Positions 11,656-22,282 of a stretch of 64,000 nt of DNA are shown piece by piece. A program made the translations under genes and the position numbers. Each line of letters begins with the position of its first letter. The first letter of the stretch is position 1. This stretch comes from Adiantum capillus-veneris (lineage: Eukaryota > Streptophyta > Polypodiopsida > Polypodiales > Pteridaceae), in NCBI GenBank assembly GCA_014529385.2, contig CM043947.1:104373811-104437810 (forward strand), read 5' to 3'. The notes below the pieces were generated by a model, which ran no database searches, was not told where the DNA came from, and was given only the letters and a program-made list of their open reading frames with translations.

Positions 11656-12831
11656 ATTCTACTTGTTGTGTCAACTTTTGCAAAGGGTGAAGTAACTCCG
11701 AGGCTAAGTGAATGAAGCGTGACATATACTTCACCTTTTGAATGAATGAGATGACCTCTTTGAGATTCTTGGGTGATGGGAGCTCAATAAGAGCCTTTGT
11801 CTTTGAAGGATCCACCTCAATGCCTTTATAGGAAACCTTGTGACCAAGCAAGATCACTTCATCCTCACCCATGTGACATTTGTCGGGGTTGAGTTGACCT
11901 CCCATGTCATAGAGCTTCTTTAAACCTTCTTCTACCCTTTGTAGATGCAATGAGTTTGAGCTATAAATGCAGAAATCATCAATGAACAACCTAATTGACT
12001 TTCCAAAGAATGCTTGAAACACCATGTTCATGAAACGTTGGAATGTTGCAGGAGCATTTGTCAGACCAAATGGCATGACTCTAAAAGCATAACAACCCCA
12101 AGGAGTGATGAAGGTTGTTTTTAACTGATCTTACAATGCGATACCTATTTGAAAGTAACCCGAGTAGCCATCACACATAGTGTGCTTCTCATGACCAGCT
12201 ACCTCATTTAGTATCTCATCCTGAAATGGGAGGGGAGAGTGATCTCTTTTTGTTGCCTCATTGAGTGGACAGTAATCACACACACTCTCCACTTGCCATT
12301 TTTCTTAGGAGTGACAACAATGGGAGAGACCCACTCTGAATTCTCCACTGGATAAATGAAACCTGCTGCTAGAAGCTTTCTTACCTCCTTGAGTAAAGCT
12401 TGCTCCTTGATGACTCCTAGCCTTCGTAGCTTCTGAGCCTTAGGTGTGGCCTCTGACTTCAACTCAATTTTGTGTTGAACAACATCTACTCCACGCACAT
12501 CGGTGTAGTCTTTAGCAAAAAGCCTAGGAAATTTACTTAACACACCTTTGAGCTCCTCTCTTTCATCCTTTGTAAGTGTTGTGGACAACATACCTTCTAA
12601 CATTCCTTCATCTTGGACATTTTGGTTCTCTTGGGAACCTACCTCTTCGAAAACTGGGCAAGAGGTCTCTTGGTTGTTTGGATTAAACCTTACCCCCATG
12701 ACTTCGATGGAAGACTCCTCTTCAGTAATGCTGCCACTACTTTCTCCTTCTGAAGTGCTATGGGTCCAGCCTTCCTCCGTCTCACTTTGAGATGATTCTT
12801 CATGGAACTCCTCTTGGCATTGCTTCTTCAT
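11627..12831 (-). pseudogene. Gypsy-A protease-RT spacer and reverse transcriptase
   Basis: The upstream part (12450-12831) is a Glu/Ser-rich spacer. RT follows with WVSPIVVTPKKNGKWRVCV, then a damaged stretch at about 12080-12290, then MPFGLTNAPATFQRFM and the active site RLFIDDFCIY, a Phe-Ile-Asp-Asp version of YxDD. The thumb region GHKVSYKGIEVDPSKTKAL follows. Frame changes at about 12290 and 12080 inactivate it. The enzyme would copy element RNA into DNA. Confidence 0.9.
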
Positions 12832-12885
12832 GTCAAAGACAACCTTCTTATGTTTGTCATTCCTGCAAATTAGCTTTCCACTCTC

Positions 12886-13365
12886 TCAATCCTGCAAATC
12901 TCGCATTTTCATTAGCCATGGTCTCCCTAGGATAAATGGATAACCATTTCCTTTCGTAGACATAACATAAAAATCCACTGCCTTCTTAATGCCAAAGGCC
13001 TCTACAAAAACATTTTTACAAATGCCTACACACCTAGCTTTGCTATTGTTTGCCATCTTGAATTTAATTTCAAGTGTCTCATGGATGTGTATGCTTAGTT
13101 TTTGCATGAGTCCCTCTGTCATGATGCAAATTTGTGCACCCCCATCCACTAGACCTTTCCTAGCCAATCTTCCTTTGATGTAACAATCTAGCACAGATGT
13201 AATATCCTCATTCATTTCAGCATGTGAAATTTTTACAACAGGCACACTCTCGTTTACCTTTCTCCTAGTGCTAACTGCCTTTGTTAAATCCCTCCTAACT
13301 TGTGGGCATAATGCAAGAAACTGAGGCCATGAGATATCAGGACCCTTACCTCTCATGTCTTCCAA
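12886..13365 (-). pseudogene. Gypsy-A aspartic protease
   Basis: About 159 residues are open. The active-site loop reads GLVDGGAQICIM, so the usual Asp-Ser/Thr-Gly is Asp-Gly-Gly here. The flap and C-terminal part (YPFILGRPWLMKM) are typical of Gypsy proteases. It lies between the gag zinc knuckle and the RT spacer, where protease is expected. The Gly in the middle of the triad is unusual and may reflect decay. Confidence 0.75.
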
Positions 13366-14599
13366 TAGGTTGTATGGAGAAATACCATGTCCAAGAGGGA
13401 AGTCTTGGAGATTGATACGACGTCGAGTCCTCTTAGCTTCCTTGGTCTCCTTTGACTTCTTGCCTCATCCATGGTCACTCTGTGATGTGACACCTCCTTT
13501 TTCTTTACCTTTTCCTTGGCCACGCTTAATGCCATTTTCTTCCATGTCAAACTCATTTGATTTTGTCACCTCTACCACATGCACATTTGGGTCTGGCAAA
13601 GGTGGATCTCCTTCCACTCCTTGTGGAGGTGGTCTTGCTCCATTTGGCCTTTGTAGAAGCCTTGGTTGTTGACCAGTTCCTTCACCTGCATTCATCACTG
13701 GGTAATTCAAGTTAGGTCTCCATGGCTCCCCACGGGGCCAAGGACAATTATACATCCCATGTCCAGACTCTCCGCAATTCCAACATTGCAAGACTCTCCT
13801 AGGTCGTGGATCTCGCTCTTCAGACTTCCTTGCTTGTCCCTTTGGACCTACAGCTTGTGCAAGGTGAATTGACAAGCTGCTTAAAGATTCATTTAACTTC
13901 TCAATCACTTCCGCCGTTACCTCAGGAAGCTCCCTAGATGTCGATACTTGTGACTTACATTTGGATCTAAGACCTTCTATTGGAACCTCCCCCCTTTAAG
14001 CACTTGAGTTTCGTATATTTCTCAGCAGCCCTAGTTTTAGCTGCTTCAAAGGTAGCAGGTGCACCGGCCTCAACTTTTATCTTAAGGTTAGGAAAGAGTC
14101 CGGCTATGAACCTCTCCTTCTTTAGGAACTCTACAACATCACCAGGGTTAGCAACATTTCGTATCTATAGAGCCCAAAGACGTAGAAACTCTTGCTTGTA
14201 CAAGTAGTAGTCATCTAAGTCTTTTTGCTTATGAGAAACAATGTCTTGCCATAGCTTTTGAGTGTTTTGGGGATCAAAGAAGTATCTCTTGAAATGATTC
14301 ACAACTTCCGTGTAATTCCCTTTAACTTCCTTAGGCAAAGAGTCAAACCAAGTGCTAGCATCTTTCCTAAGGACCACCTCAAACATCTCTACACGTTATT
14401 GATCAGTTACTATCCTCTTGATACGACAAGACATCTTGAAATTTGCTAAAAATAATTCTGCATCCTCTCCAGGCTCTCCAAAGAAAAGAGGATATCCGGA
14501 CATTTGGCATTGGGCCTCCATTGAATCGGTTTCAAAGTGACAACACGTTTTGTTTTTCTTTCTTAAAAAATTTACACAATAATGTTTTCTAAATTGCAA
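13366..14599 (-). pseudogene. Gypsy-A gag
   Basis: The N-terminal part at 14396-14599 contains YPLFFGEPGEDAELFLANF. The capsid-like part at 14165-14386 contains ASTWFDSLPKEVKGNY and FLRLW, and the nucleocapsid at 13465-13908 has CWNCGESGHGMYNC (CX2CX4HX4C). Stops at about 14396, 14165 and 13910 break the frame. Only a single TAG, in the same frame, separates the leader ORF at 14606-14824 from the gag frame, so the two could once have been one protein. Related to the Gypsy-F gag at 48391-48735. Confidence 0.8.
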
Positions 14600-14605
14600 T
14601 CTATT

Positions 14606-14824
14606 CTACAACAAAATAAAAATATTCACATCAAATGACCTATGATAATCAATAAGAGGCAGGATGACAGGGTTTGGTGATGCGAGAATTTCTCCTACTC
14701 TTTGGGCACCAAACATGAACACCATACGTTGTTGAAAATGGATTTTTCTACTAATTGCAATGTTTATTCTAATGTGTGGAGTGAAATGAAAGGGGAAAAC
14801 CTCTATTCTTGGGCCATTATCCAT
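14606..14824 (-). CDS. Leader ORF copy A1 (unknown ~70-aa module)
   Basis: True ATG start (MDNGPRIEVFPF). The body reads ISRKIHFQQRMVFMFG, then ASPNPVILPLIDY and SFDV. I do not recognise the family. Related modules occur at 14846-15058 in the same leader, at 45226-45444 and 45500-45685, and at 48890-49100. Similarity is stronger in protein than in DNA: many third positions differ where residues agree. It lies between the primer site and gag, in the gag frame, one TAG short of fusion. No signal peptide or zinc motif is seen; the C-terminus is hydrophobic. Confidence 0.55.
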   Translation of the reverse strand: MDNGPRIEVFPFHFTPHIRINIAISRKIHFQQRMVFMFGAQRVGEILASPNPVILPLIDYHRSFDVNIFILL

Positions 14825-14845
14825 TGTCTATGCATGACCTAATGC

Positions 14846-15058
14846 TTAAAACAAAACAAAAATATAGACGTCCAAACTAAGGTCGTACCTAATGAGAGGC
14901 AAAATAAAAGGATTTACTGATGCGTTTATCTCTGCCAACCTAAGAGGACCTAAAATTCTACGAATTACACGTTGAAATTGCAACTTAGTACTAACAATTA
15001 TGTGTACCTTTTGCCTTGCAATGGGAATGAAGGGATCATACAAATTCTCGTGATTCAT
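14846..15058 (-). CDS. Leader ORF copy B1 (unknown ~70-aa module)
   Basis: True ATG start (MNHENLYDPF). The body reads VSTKLQFQRVIRRILGPLRL, AEINASVNPFILPLIRY and LSLDV. It is a divergent tandem relative of A1, 22 bp away on the same strand, and is closest to the module at 45500-45685. Full length and uninterrupted. The repeated pattern is K(I/L).FQ, then a Gly-x-x-Arg segment, then P.ILPLI.Y. Function unknown. Confidence 0.55.
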   Translation of the reverse strand: MNHENLYDPFIPIARQKVHIIVSTKLQFQRVIRRILGPLRLAEINASVNPFILPLIRYDLSLDVYIFVLF

Positions 15059-15115
15059 GCAAGCTACTTGACTATGCTAAAGGTTGAGCCTTCACAAAAA
15101 TACACAAGCCCTCCT

Positions 15116-15130
15116 CAGTGGGGGCACCAA
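15116..15130 (-). promoter_or_regulatory. Gypsy-A primer-binding site
   Basis: On the minus strand TTGGTGCCCCCACTG starts two bases after the LTR end. A matching block with the same spacing to GAGGAGGGCTT is at 49801-49812 in Gypsy-F. The tRNA it pairs with was not determined. Confidence 0.65.
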
Positions 15131-15132
15131 TT

Positions 15133-16011
15133 TGAGGCGGTCTGAGGCGGGCAACAAGAAGAGCGGCCTCTAAACACCCCTCGAGGCTCCCGTGCTGCTC
15201 AATTGGGGCTGGGGCAAGCACAATCAGAGACAACAACAACCCACAGCCATAAACCAAACAAGAAAAGGGGCACCACCTAATTGTAGATGCGAACTAGGAC
15301 GCACGTGATATCTCCTTGTACTCAAACACACAAAGAGAGGGGAATGCAAGATAGCCACACACACCAGACACAAACATTCACCACGCCAGAGAGAGGTAAA
15401 GAGCCCAAATCAACTTGAGCAACTCAGTCTTAGCCTTAAAGACTAGATGCACACAAAGCTTGATGAGAAATAGAGAGACAACACAAAACTTGACCTTGTT
15501 GCCAATACACAAATTGTCTTAGGGTCACGGGAGCCCTCTCACCGAGCACCCTCTTACAATTGACCTTTTAGGCAAACAATTCAACAAGCCCTCAAACCAC
15601 AAAGCATGAAATGGCACAACAAACTTCAAGGACAATATACCTTCAACCAACTGATGAGCCAACTTATCAAGTCAATTTGGAGAGAAGAGTCGTAGTTGCA
15701 GCATACAATTGCACCCAAAACTATAAATCTTATTTATGCACAAGAGTACGCTACAAGTGTGGTGAAGAGTATGCAATACACTCCACTCCTCTAGATGTCA
15801 TAACTAACTTCAAGCTTCTCCATGCACCTATGTGTAATGATGGAATAGAGCACTCACGATGCACACACTCTACACAACTAGGCTTGAAGAGTGGTGTGTT
15901 ATGTGTTGAGAATGGTGTGGTGTAGTGTGATCATGTGATGTTTTACAAGGGAGAGAAGGGCTCTATTTATAGGTTTTTGAAGCCGCGATTAGGATTAGGC
16001 CTAATCAAGTT
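15133..16011 (-). repeat. Gypsy-A 5' LTR, truncated
   Basis: It matches 6620-7501 almost base for base, then changes abruptly at 16011/16012 to unrelated sequence. About two thirds of the LTR, including its 5' end on the minus strand, is missing. Confidence 0.85.
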
Positions 16012-17320
16012 TCTGCTCTTCAGCCGCGTCCTGTTCCTTCGTTTGCTCCCTGGAATGTGAGGATAAGTCCACTTCAACAGCCTTTTGTTCTGCTTTCAGT
16101 CTTTGCTTCTCAGCCCGTAGGCGAGTTGCATTTTCTATCCTTTGTTGTCTTTCCCTTTCTAATCTGAGTTTTTGTGCCTGTTGCGTCTCCGCTGCTCGAG
16201 CATGTCTGTCAGCCCTCAATTTGGTGCGTCTTTCTTCGACTCTCTTCTGGGCTTCAGCATACGCCTTTTGAAAATCCGATTGCGGTATTGCACTCCTCTC
16301 TCCGCGTTGTCTCTCAAGTGGATTTGTTGAATCTTCTTCCTCATTTTCCTCAAATTATGAAGGCACTTTATCTCTCGACTCTTGAGATTTTCCTTCGTCG
16401 TCTGTCTCTGTTTTGTCTTCATCACTATAACTTTTATTGGTGGCCTGCGTTGAGCCCGATGATGTAGCTCCAGGTGTTGTCCTTACAGAGTGTGCTACCA
16501 GCTTCGCTTTCTGGATCAAGGCCGTTTGTGAGCTAGCAGCTGGCAAATCCTCGATCATTCCCAAAGCCTGGTATGCTATTCTGGTTAGCATCGGCCCTGC
16601 ACTCATGTAGGTTTTGTTTTTTGCCGAGATTTTCAAATTTGCTTCAATCAGATTATCCACAATAAAAGATCCGTAGTCGCAGCGAATGGATCTATTTTCT
16701 ACTGTCGCTAGAGCCATGACCACGGCAATGTGAAGGATTGGCTCTATGTAGCGAGGAGGCTTTTGAACTCTGAAATGTTGAGATATCAATCTCATTGGGA
16801 ATTCCAGCTCATCGTAGATCATGTCGGTGTATTTGTATTTGTTCCCCTTCGCTTTGACGAATGCCTTCTCATTGTCTAGTGACTTTGTCTTTGCCAACAA
16901 ATCGTGTTGCCCTGGGAGGAAATGCCAGGCCTCATTGATGATTTCCTTCGTGATCTTTACTTTAACTTTTGACCCATCTTTGTTTGTGAGCATTGCCTGC
17001 CCATCATATTGTATTGAGCTCATGAGTTCATGGGCCCTCATGTAATCTGTTCCCCATGGTTGTAATCTGAAGAATTGTTCCAAGTGTATCGCCCGCACAA
17101 CCTCTATTACTTATGGCCTTTGGTGGAGAGTCCATATCTCCCGTGGCATGATAGTCGTCTTCACCAAGTCGCCATCAGCATCCTTAAACTTTGAGATGAA
17201 GATGTGGGTAGGGATTTGAGCCAGTATTTCATCCGAGAGGTGAGCCTTCTCATTTGTGGCAAGCTCTTCCACTTCATATGGTGCTACTGTCCACTGCCTG
17301 TCTTTCTTTGGGCGAGGCAT
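16005..17320 (-). pseudogene. Unknown retroelement-associated ORF with C-terminal coiled coil
   Basis: The frame starts at MPRPKKDRQWTVAPYEVEEL (ATG at 17318-17320) and continues through WTLHQRP, with one stop at 17111. It then passes AIHLEQFFRLQPWGTDYM and KVKITKEIINEAWHFLPG and ends in a long helical Arg/Glu/Gln/Lys-rich stretch (16005-16360) of coiled-coil type. Three in-frame or near-frame stops break it. I do not recognise the family. Its upstream region shares palindromic repeats with the Gypsy-B leader, so it probably belongs to a related or non-autonomous element. The left edge is the junction with the Gypsy-A LTR. Confidence 0.5.
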
Positions 17321-17520
17321 TCTGTGTCAGGAGAATCACAAGCTATCAGGATTTTCCTTTCGCAAATCAATTGCATTTAGACTTTTAGTAAAAAACAGTT
17401 CAAAAGTTAAAACTCATCATAATTTGAACAAATTTCATCCATTCTTGTCCATATTTCACCAGTGGGACTAGGAAGGCTAGAGCTATGACTGATAAAAATT
17501 TGAGCCAGTTCTGAGTCTGA

Positions 17521-17817
17521 GGTACACCGATCGCGATCGTAGTACAGAGGCCAAAATTGGGTTTGATCATATGATTGGGTTCCTGATAGTTGGAGGGTCA
17601 TTTTGGTCCACTCTGTGTTCTTTTGGACCACTTTTGAGTTTAGAGGTCCCATTTCTGTGTTACAAGGGAGTTTTGGACTAGACTCTGATTTTTTATGAGT
17701 TTTTGATGTCCAATTGGCCTGAAATTTGGATGGGGACTTGAACAAGATGTGTACAAGGGATCTGATAGATTTTGGTCAAATTCTAGGTTTGAGGTACACC
17801 AATCGCGATCGTAGTAC
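17521..17817 (-). repeat. Two copies of the CGATCGCGATCG palindrome block
   Basis: Copies at 17521-17545 and 17793-17817 lie 272 bp apart. Each reads GGTACACC, then the palindrome core (second copy with one change), then TAGTAC and GGCCAAA. The same block recurs at 38722, 39154, 39427 and 40319. It lies upstream of the unknown ORF at 16005-17320. Confidence 0.8.
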
Positions 17818-18520
17818 ATAGGCCAAATTTGGGGTAAACTGGATGGTCATGAACTCCTATGCTTGCCTAGCCCACTGATGATTTATTTCCAAGTTTGGAC
17901 AAAAAATGAACAATTTAGAGCAATTTTTCACTATTTGACCATATTTTACTAAGTCTAACCATATTTGGTTTTCCTAATGAACTTTGGTTGGATCCTGGAG
18001 TTAGTTGGAGTTAGTTTTGGAGCTGCCACCGCTCCTATGATGCTCTACTACTAACAGGCTACTCCAATGTCTGATTTTGACCTTATCAGGCACTTTAGTC
18101 CCTGTCTTAGGAGGTTTTCCAGATCTGTGCATTTTCCAGGCATTTCTTCGATATCCATGTGATGTTTGAGTATCCTTAAGTGATTTTTTGGTTTTGGCAT
18201 TGCCTCGGCTCCCTGTCTAGCTTCGTGTGATCATTCGAAACTGAAATTACCATTTATGTACTTGTAGGAGGTTTCTGAGATCCATCTGAGGTTTCCTGCA
18301 ACTGTCCTGACTTTTAGTCGGACAAGTGTTCCTTCCAAACCATCCATCATCATTTGTAACCAGATTTGGGTAGTATTAGGTCAAATTTTCCCTTTTTGGT
18401 TGTGTTTGACAAATTGGGCCCAATCTATGAGCAAAATTTGTGCATTTTCCTTGAAAATTCAAGAGAGTGTTCGTGTACTAGAAAGTTTGTAGTTGACTTG
18501 TTTGCAAGATATCATCACGG
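17818..18520 (-). other. Remaining leader of the fragment, no gene seen
   Basis: AT-rich, non-coding DNA resembling the style of the Gypsy-B leader (repeated TTGGTCAAATT and GGCCCAA phrases). It ends where Harbinger similarity begins at about 18520. I see no LTR or primer site here. Confidence 0.4.
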
Positions 18521-18629
18521 TCCACAACAGGAAACGGTATGACAAACCATGGCAGGTTCAGGTAACCGCCATCTCCTAGAACGTATTCTGGAATTCGATG
18601 TCATTCCCCGTAATTGTTGGGCCATCGAG

Positions 18630-19345
18630 AATCACATTGGTTTGTGCTTTCTTGTACAATGATGAATTTCGTAGCACACGAATGTCATTGCAGACATCGG
18701 GCATACCACACTGACATTGAGGAAACACAAGTTCCTGTCGACCACCGCCTGCAATATAATAGAGTAATTACGGTTCCTATTGAACCAATTTGCATGTAGC
18801 TCACCAACTGGAAATTCCATGTTAATGTGTGTTGCGTCTATTGCACCGCAACAATTGGGGAAGCCTTGCTTTGCTTCAAAGCCATCTTTCACCAGTTGCT
18901 TTTCTTGTGGTGTGGTTGGCCAGTGAATGAATGTGCTCCTATGTCGCATCATGGACTCAATGAATTGCCTAAGAACTCGACTAATAGTGGATCACCCAAG
19001 ACTATACGCATTAGCAATGTTATGGACCGGCCCTCCAATGCCGAACATGTGTAGAGACAAAGCAACCTTCCTCTGCACAGTAAGCACCCTTGTGGGCACC
19101 GCAGCTACTATCTGTCGAGGAATTTGTTTTTTTTTAAAGGTCGTCTTGTACCAGAGTGCAAAAGAAGTCGAAGTAGTGTCGTGGAATTTGCATTTTTCTT
19201 CGAAGTGAATGTCCTCACCCTCTATGTAGTCGAAGAAAGTATCCTAAAAATGTTTGCTTCTAGGTTTGACGTACCATACACCAATAGCAGAACTCTTTCG
19301 TTGCCGGTAGGATACCGCAAAGGCGATGATGCAAGTGGTTGTTGA
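18630..19345 (-). pseudogene. PIF/Harbinger transposase (DDE_Tnp_4) remnant
   Basis: The catalytic-core motif GFPNCCGAIDATHI is characteristic of HARBI1/PIF nucleases and includes the first Asp. It is followed by QAVVDRNLCFLNVSV, matching the QAVVD segment of the family. The upstream part reads VKPRSKHF, then TFFDYIEGED, VQRKVALSLHMFGIGGP and ISRVLRQFIESM. One stop after NAYSLG and others break the frame, and the segment after the second motif is lost at about 18560. The transposase would cut and paste a DNA transposon. No terminal inverted repeats were recognised. Confidence 0.8.
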
Positions 19346-19717
19346 AATTGCAGCTTCGATGACCGGGTCATTGTCATACCATAGATCGGACCCGCTATCG
19401 ATTGGGGGAAGACCATGTGTGGCGATGCTTGACACCCAAAAGTGCAGCGCTAAAGAAATCACCATTATCGCTGCGCCAAGGACTTCATGCAAGGTGTCCA
19501 TATCACACATCGGACCACAACTTACGAAGTGGGGGGGTCCTAATTCTGTGTGCACAAAATCTAAGGTGAAGGCAAGCATGAAAGAGAGGAGTTATTGTGA
19601 CAAACAAGAAGCGTTCCCCTGGGCTGTGGTCGAGCGATAGTGATCTGAGAGATAAGGACAGAGAGATAGTGATTGTAGGTTCTTCAAGTAACTTATCACA
19701 GATGTGTATGTGTGTAG

Positions 19718-20475
<758 letters not shown>

Positions 20476-20530
20476 TTTTTTTTTTTTTTTTTTTTGTGGG
20501 GGGTGGGGGGGGGGGGGGGGGGGGGGGGGG
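20476..20530 (+). repeat. T20 followed by a G-rich run ending in G26
   Basis: Twenty T, then GTGGGGGGT, then 26 uninterrupted G. A run of this kind can form G-quadruplexes and is error-prone in sequencing, so its exact length is uncertain. Confidence 0.85.
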
Positions 20531-20704
20531 AATTGTCAAGCCCCCTTCCGTGTGGGCATACCCTAGCACATGCATGGTGGACCATGGGAGGCTCTAACGA
20601 TATAAAAGCTCCCGCGTTTTGAATATGTCAAAATGTGTGGTCCTTGACACTAAGTTCCACATGGCATCAAATGCCCAAGGATGGTGGATCGACGGCTGAG
20701 GGTG

Positions 20705-20778
20705 ATTGCCATCTAGGGGCGTTCCAATCGACTCTAGTCCTGTATGTGTAAGGCAATGAGTCTACCAAACTATGCTAT
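20705..20778 (-). repeat. tRNA-derived SINE-like fragment
   Basis: On the minus strand, TAGCATAGTTTGGTAGA resembles a pol III A box and, about 30 bases on, AGAGTCGATTGGAA resembles a B box. The spacing fits tRNA-derived SINEs, but the stems are not complete, so this is not called as a tRNA. Confidence 0.35.
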
Positions 20779-20826
20779 GCATGTACGTTGCTAAAGTGGG
20801 AAAATGTATTAATGCTATGGTAAACT

Positions 20827-21189
20827 ATTTTTTTCTTTTTTGCAAAACTCACAATTGTGAGTGAATTATATTGAGCAGCCCAAAAAATTACAAGGTTTTG
20901 TCATGCTCATGTTAAGCCATGACATCATCCAAGGATCATAATTACAATGGCTATTAGGGCAGCCAGTCCTACCACCCTGCCTCCACGTCCTTGATACCCA
21001 AGGTCCATACTCTTTCAATCTGAGATCTTTAATTATCGATGGCCAAGATTTGCCCCCCTCCCAGGCATTCCATCTGCTGACAATAAGGCACAAGTAATCC
21101 TAGACCAATCCTCCGAGTGATGCTTGCGCATGAGTGCCCATATTAGCACTTTGCTTTCCTGTATAATTTCTGCGAAGCTTGCCACCTCA
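20827..21189 (-). mobile_element. 5'-truncated LINE insertion with 16-bp target-site duplication
   Basis: The 16 bases AATGCTATGGTAAACT occur at 20811-20826 and again at 21190-21205, exactly flanking this block. The left end is T-rich (A-rich tail of a minus-strand element). The interior resembles the 3' part of the larger LINE next door, for example CTTTGCTTTCCTGTATAAT and GAAGCTTGCCACC against the equivalent bases near 21560-21600. It is a short, severely 5'-truncated copy of the same LINE family. Confidence 0.85.
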
Positions 21190-21256
21190 AATGCTATGGT
21201 AAACTTAAGCCCCTCTCCTCTCGTTTACTTTTCCAACTTGGAGCTTATCTTTTATT

Positions 21257-21396
21257 TTTGTGTCTGTAAAACTCACAATTGTTAGTGATTGAAAAGCCAC
21301 CGATAGATTACAAATCAGCTCATCTTTTATTTTGTGTGTGTGTGTAAAACTCACAATTGCTAGTGATTGAAAAGCCACCAATAGATTACAAATCAG
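21257..21396 (-). repeat. Tandem duplication of the LINE 3' end
   Basis: Two units of about 80 bp share AAAACTCACAATTG, TAGTGATTGAAAAGCCACC and ATAGATTACAAATCAG. The same AAAACTCACAATTG phrase also begins the small LINE copy at 20844. A duplicated 3' end may be a family feature or a local slippage event. Confidence 0.75.
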
Positions 21397-21699
21397 CCTC
21401 AAGCTCATGCAGAACCTTGAAAGACAGAGGGTTACATCTGAGCGTTGTTACAAGTACCTAATATTGCGAACATCATTTACAACGAAGGGGTCGATCGGAT
21501 GGTGAGGGTAGACCTAACCCAATAATCCGAGTTATGCCTTTTATTTACTACATATATTGTCACCTTGCTTTCTTGTATAATCTCTGAGAAGCTAGCCACC
21601 AAGACGTCGCTATCAAAGACTCGACAGTTCCTAGCCTTTCAAATATTACTGAAAAAATAATATCTGACAATTTGAGTACAAATTAGAAGCGCAGAACCT

Positions 21700-22217
21700 C
21701 GAAACTGTTTGCCACCCATGTATAAATCCCTATGAACCCAATCTTCCATGGCCTTTATATCCATTTGCACAACTTTCCTGCAAGGCCTCTAATACTTGGG
21801 CATTCCATGAAAAGGTGGCCGAGGTTTTCACTAGCCACCCTGCACCCTGAACATCTATCGAGCCCAATACCACGTGCTTGAATCTTGACGCCCGTCGGTT
21901 ATGTCCCCCAAAGCACCTTCCACATAAATATCTTCATAAAGTGAGGCCATTGTGGATTCCAAATGTTTGTTGTGACCTCTATCCACCGAGCCTCCAACCA
22001 TTGCATCTTCCACTGCTTGGGCAAACCAATCAACCTCATGGATTATCACCAAGTAAATGCCCTTGGTATGGGGTTTGGAGAATTGGCTACTCATGGGCCA
22101 TTGGAATAGATCGACATCGGAAAATTGTCCATGCCTACAAACAACCTTGTTGACAAGTAACCTCTCAATGTCATTGAGGGAAACTGGGTAGCCACCTGAT
22201 CTGAGGATTTCCAACAC
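21700..22217 (-). pseudogene. LINE C-terminal region with zf-RVT motif
   Basis: Near 21775-21870 the minus strand reads IGLDRCSGCRVASENLGHLF, then MECPSIRGL, a Cys-Cys-His-Cys arrangement matching the zf-RVT domain found at the C-terminus of plant LINE polyproteins. Upstream, 21855-22217 is open and gives SLNDIERLLVNKVVCRHGQF. The frames do not join. Confidence 0.65.
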
Positions 22218-22282
22218 TTTCTATTTCTATCCCAGAAGTGGCTCAGTCGTTGAAGTCCTTTATTGTTCATCCTTCTTGCAAT

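Larger units (their letters stand above)
6620..16011 (-). mobile_element. Gypsy-A, Tat-like Ty3 element with two RNase H domains
   Basis: On the minus strand the order is 5' LTR (15133-16011, truncated), primer site, two leader ORFs, gag, protease, RT, RNase H, a second RNase H, integrase, polypurine tract and 3' LTR (6620-9231). Integrase lies after RT, which defines Ty3/Gypsy. A second, archaeal-type RNase H between the first RNase H and integrase is known from the Tat/Ogre group. All coding parts have stops. The left side of the insertion is in Copia-2. The right side is cut at 16011 by a different sequence, so no target-site duplication can be shown. Confidence 0.85.
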
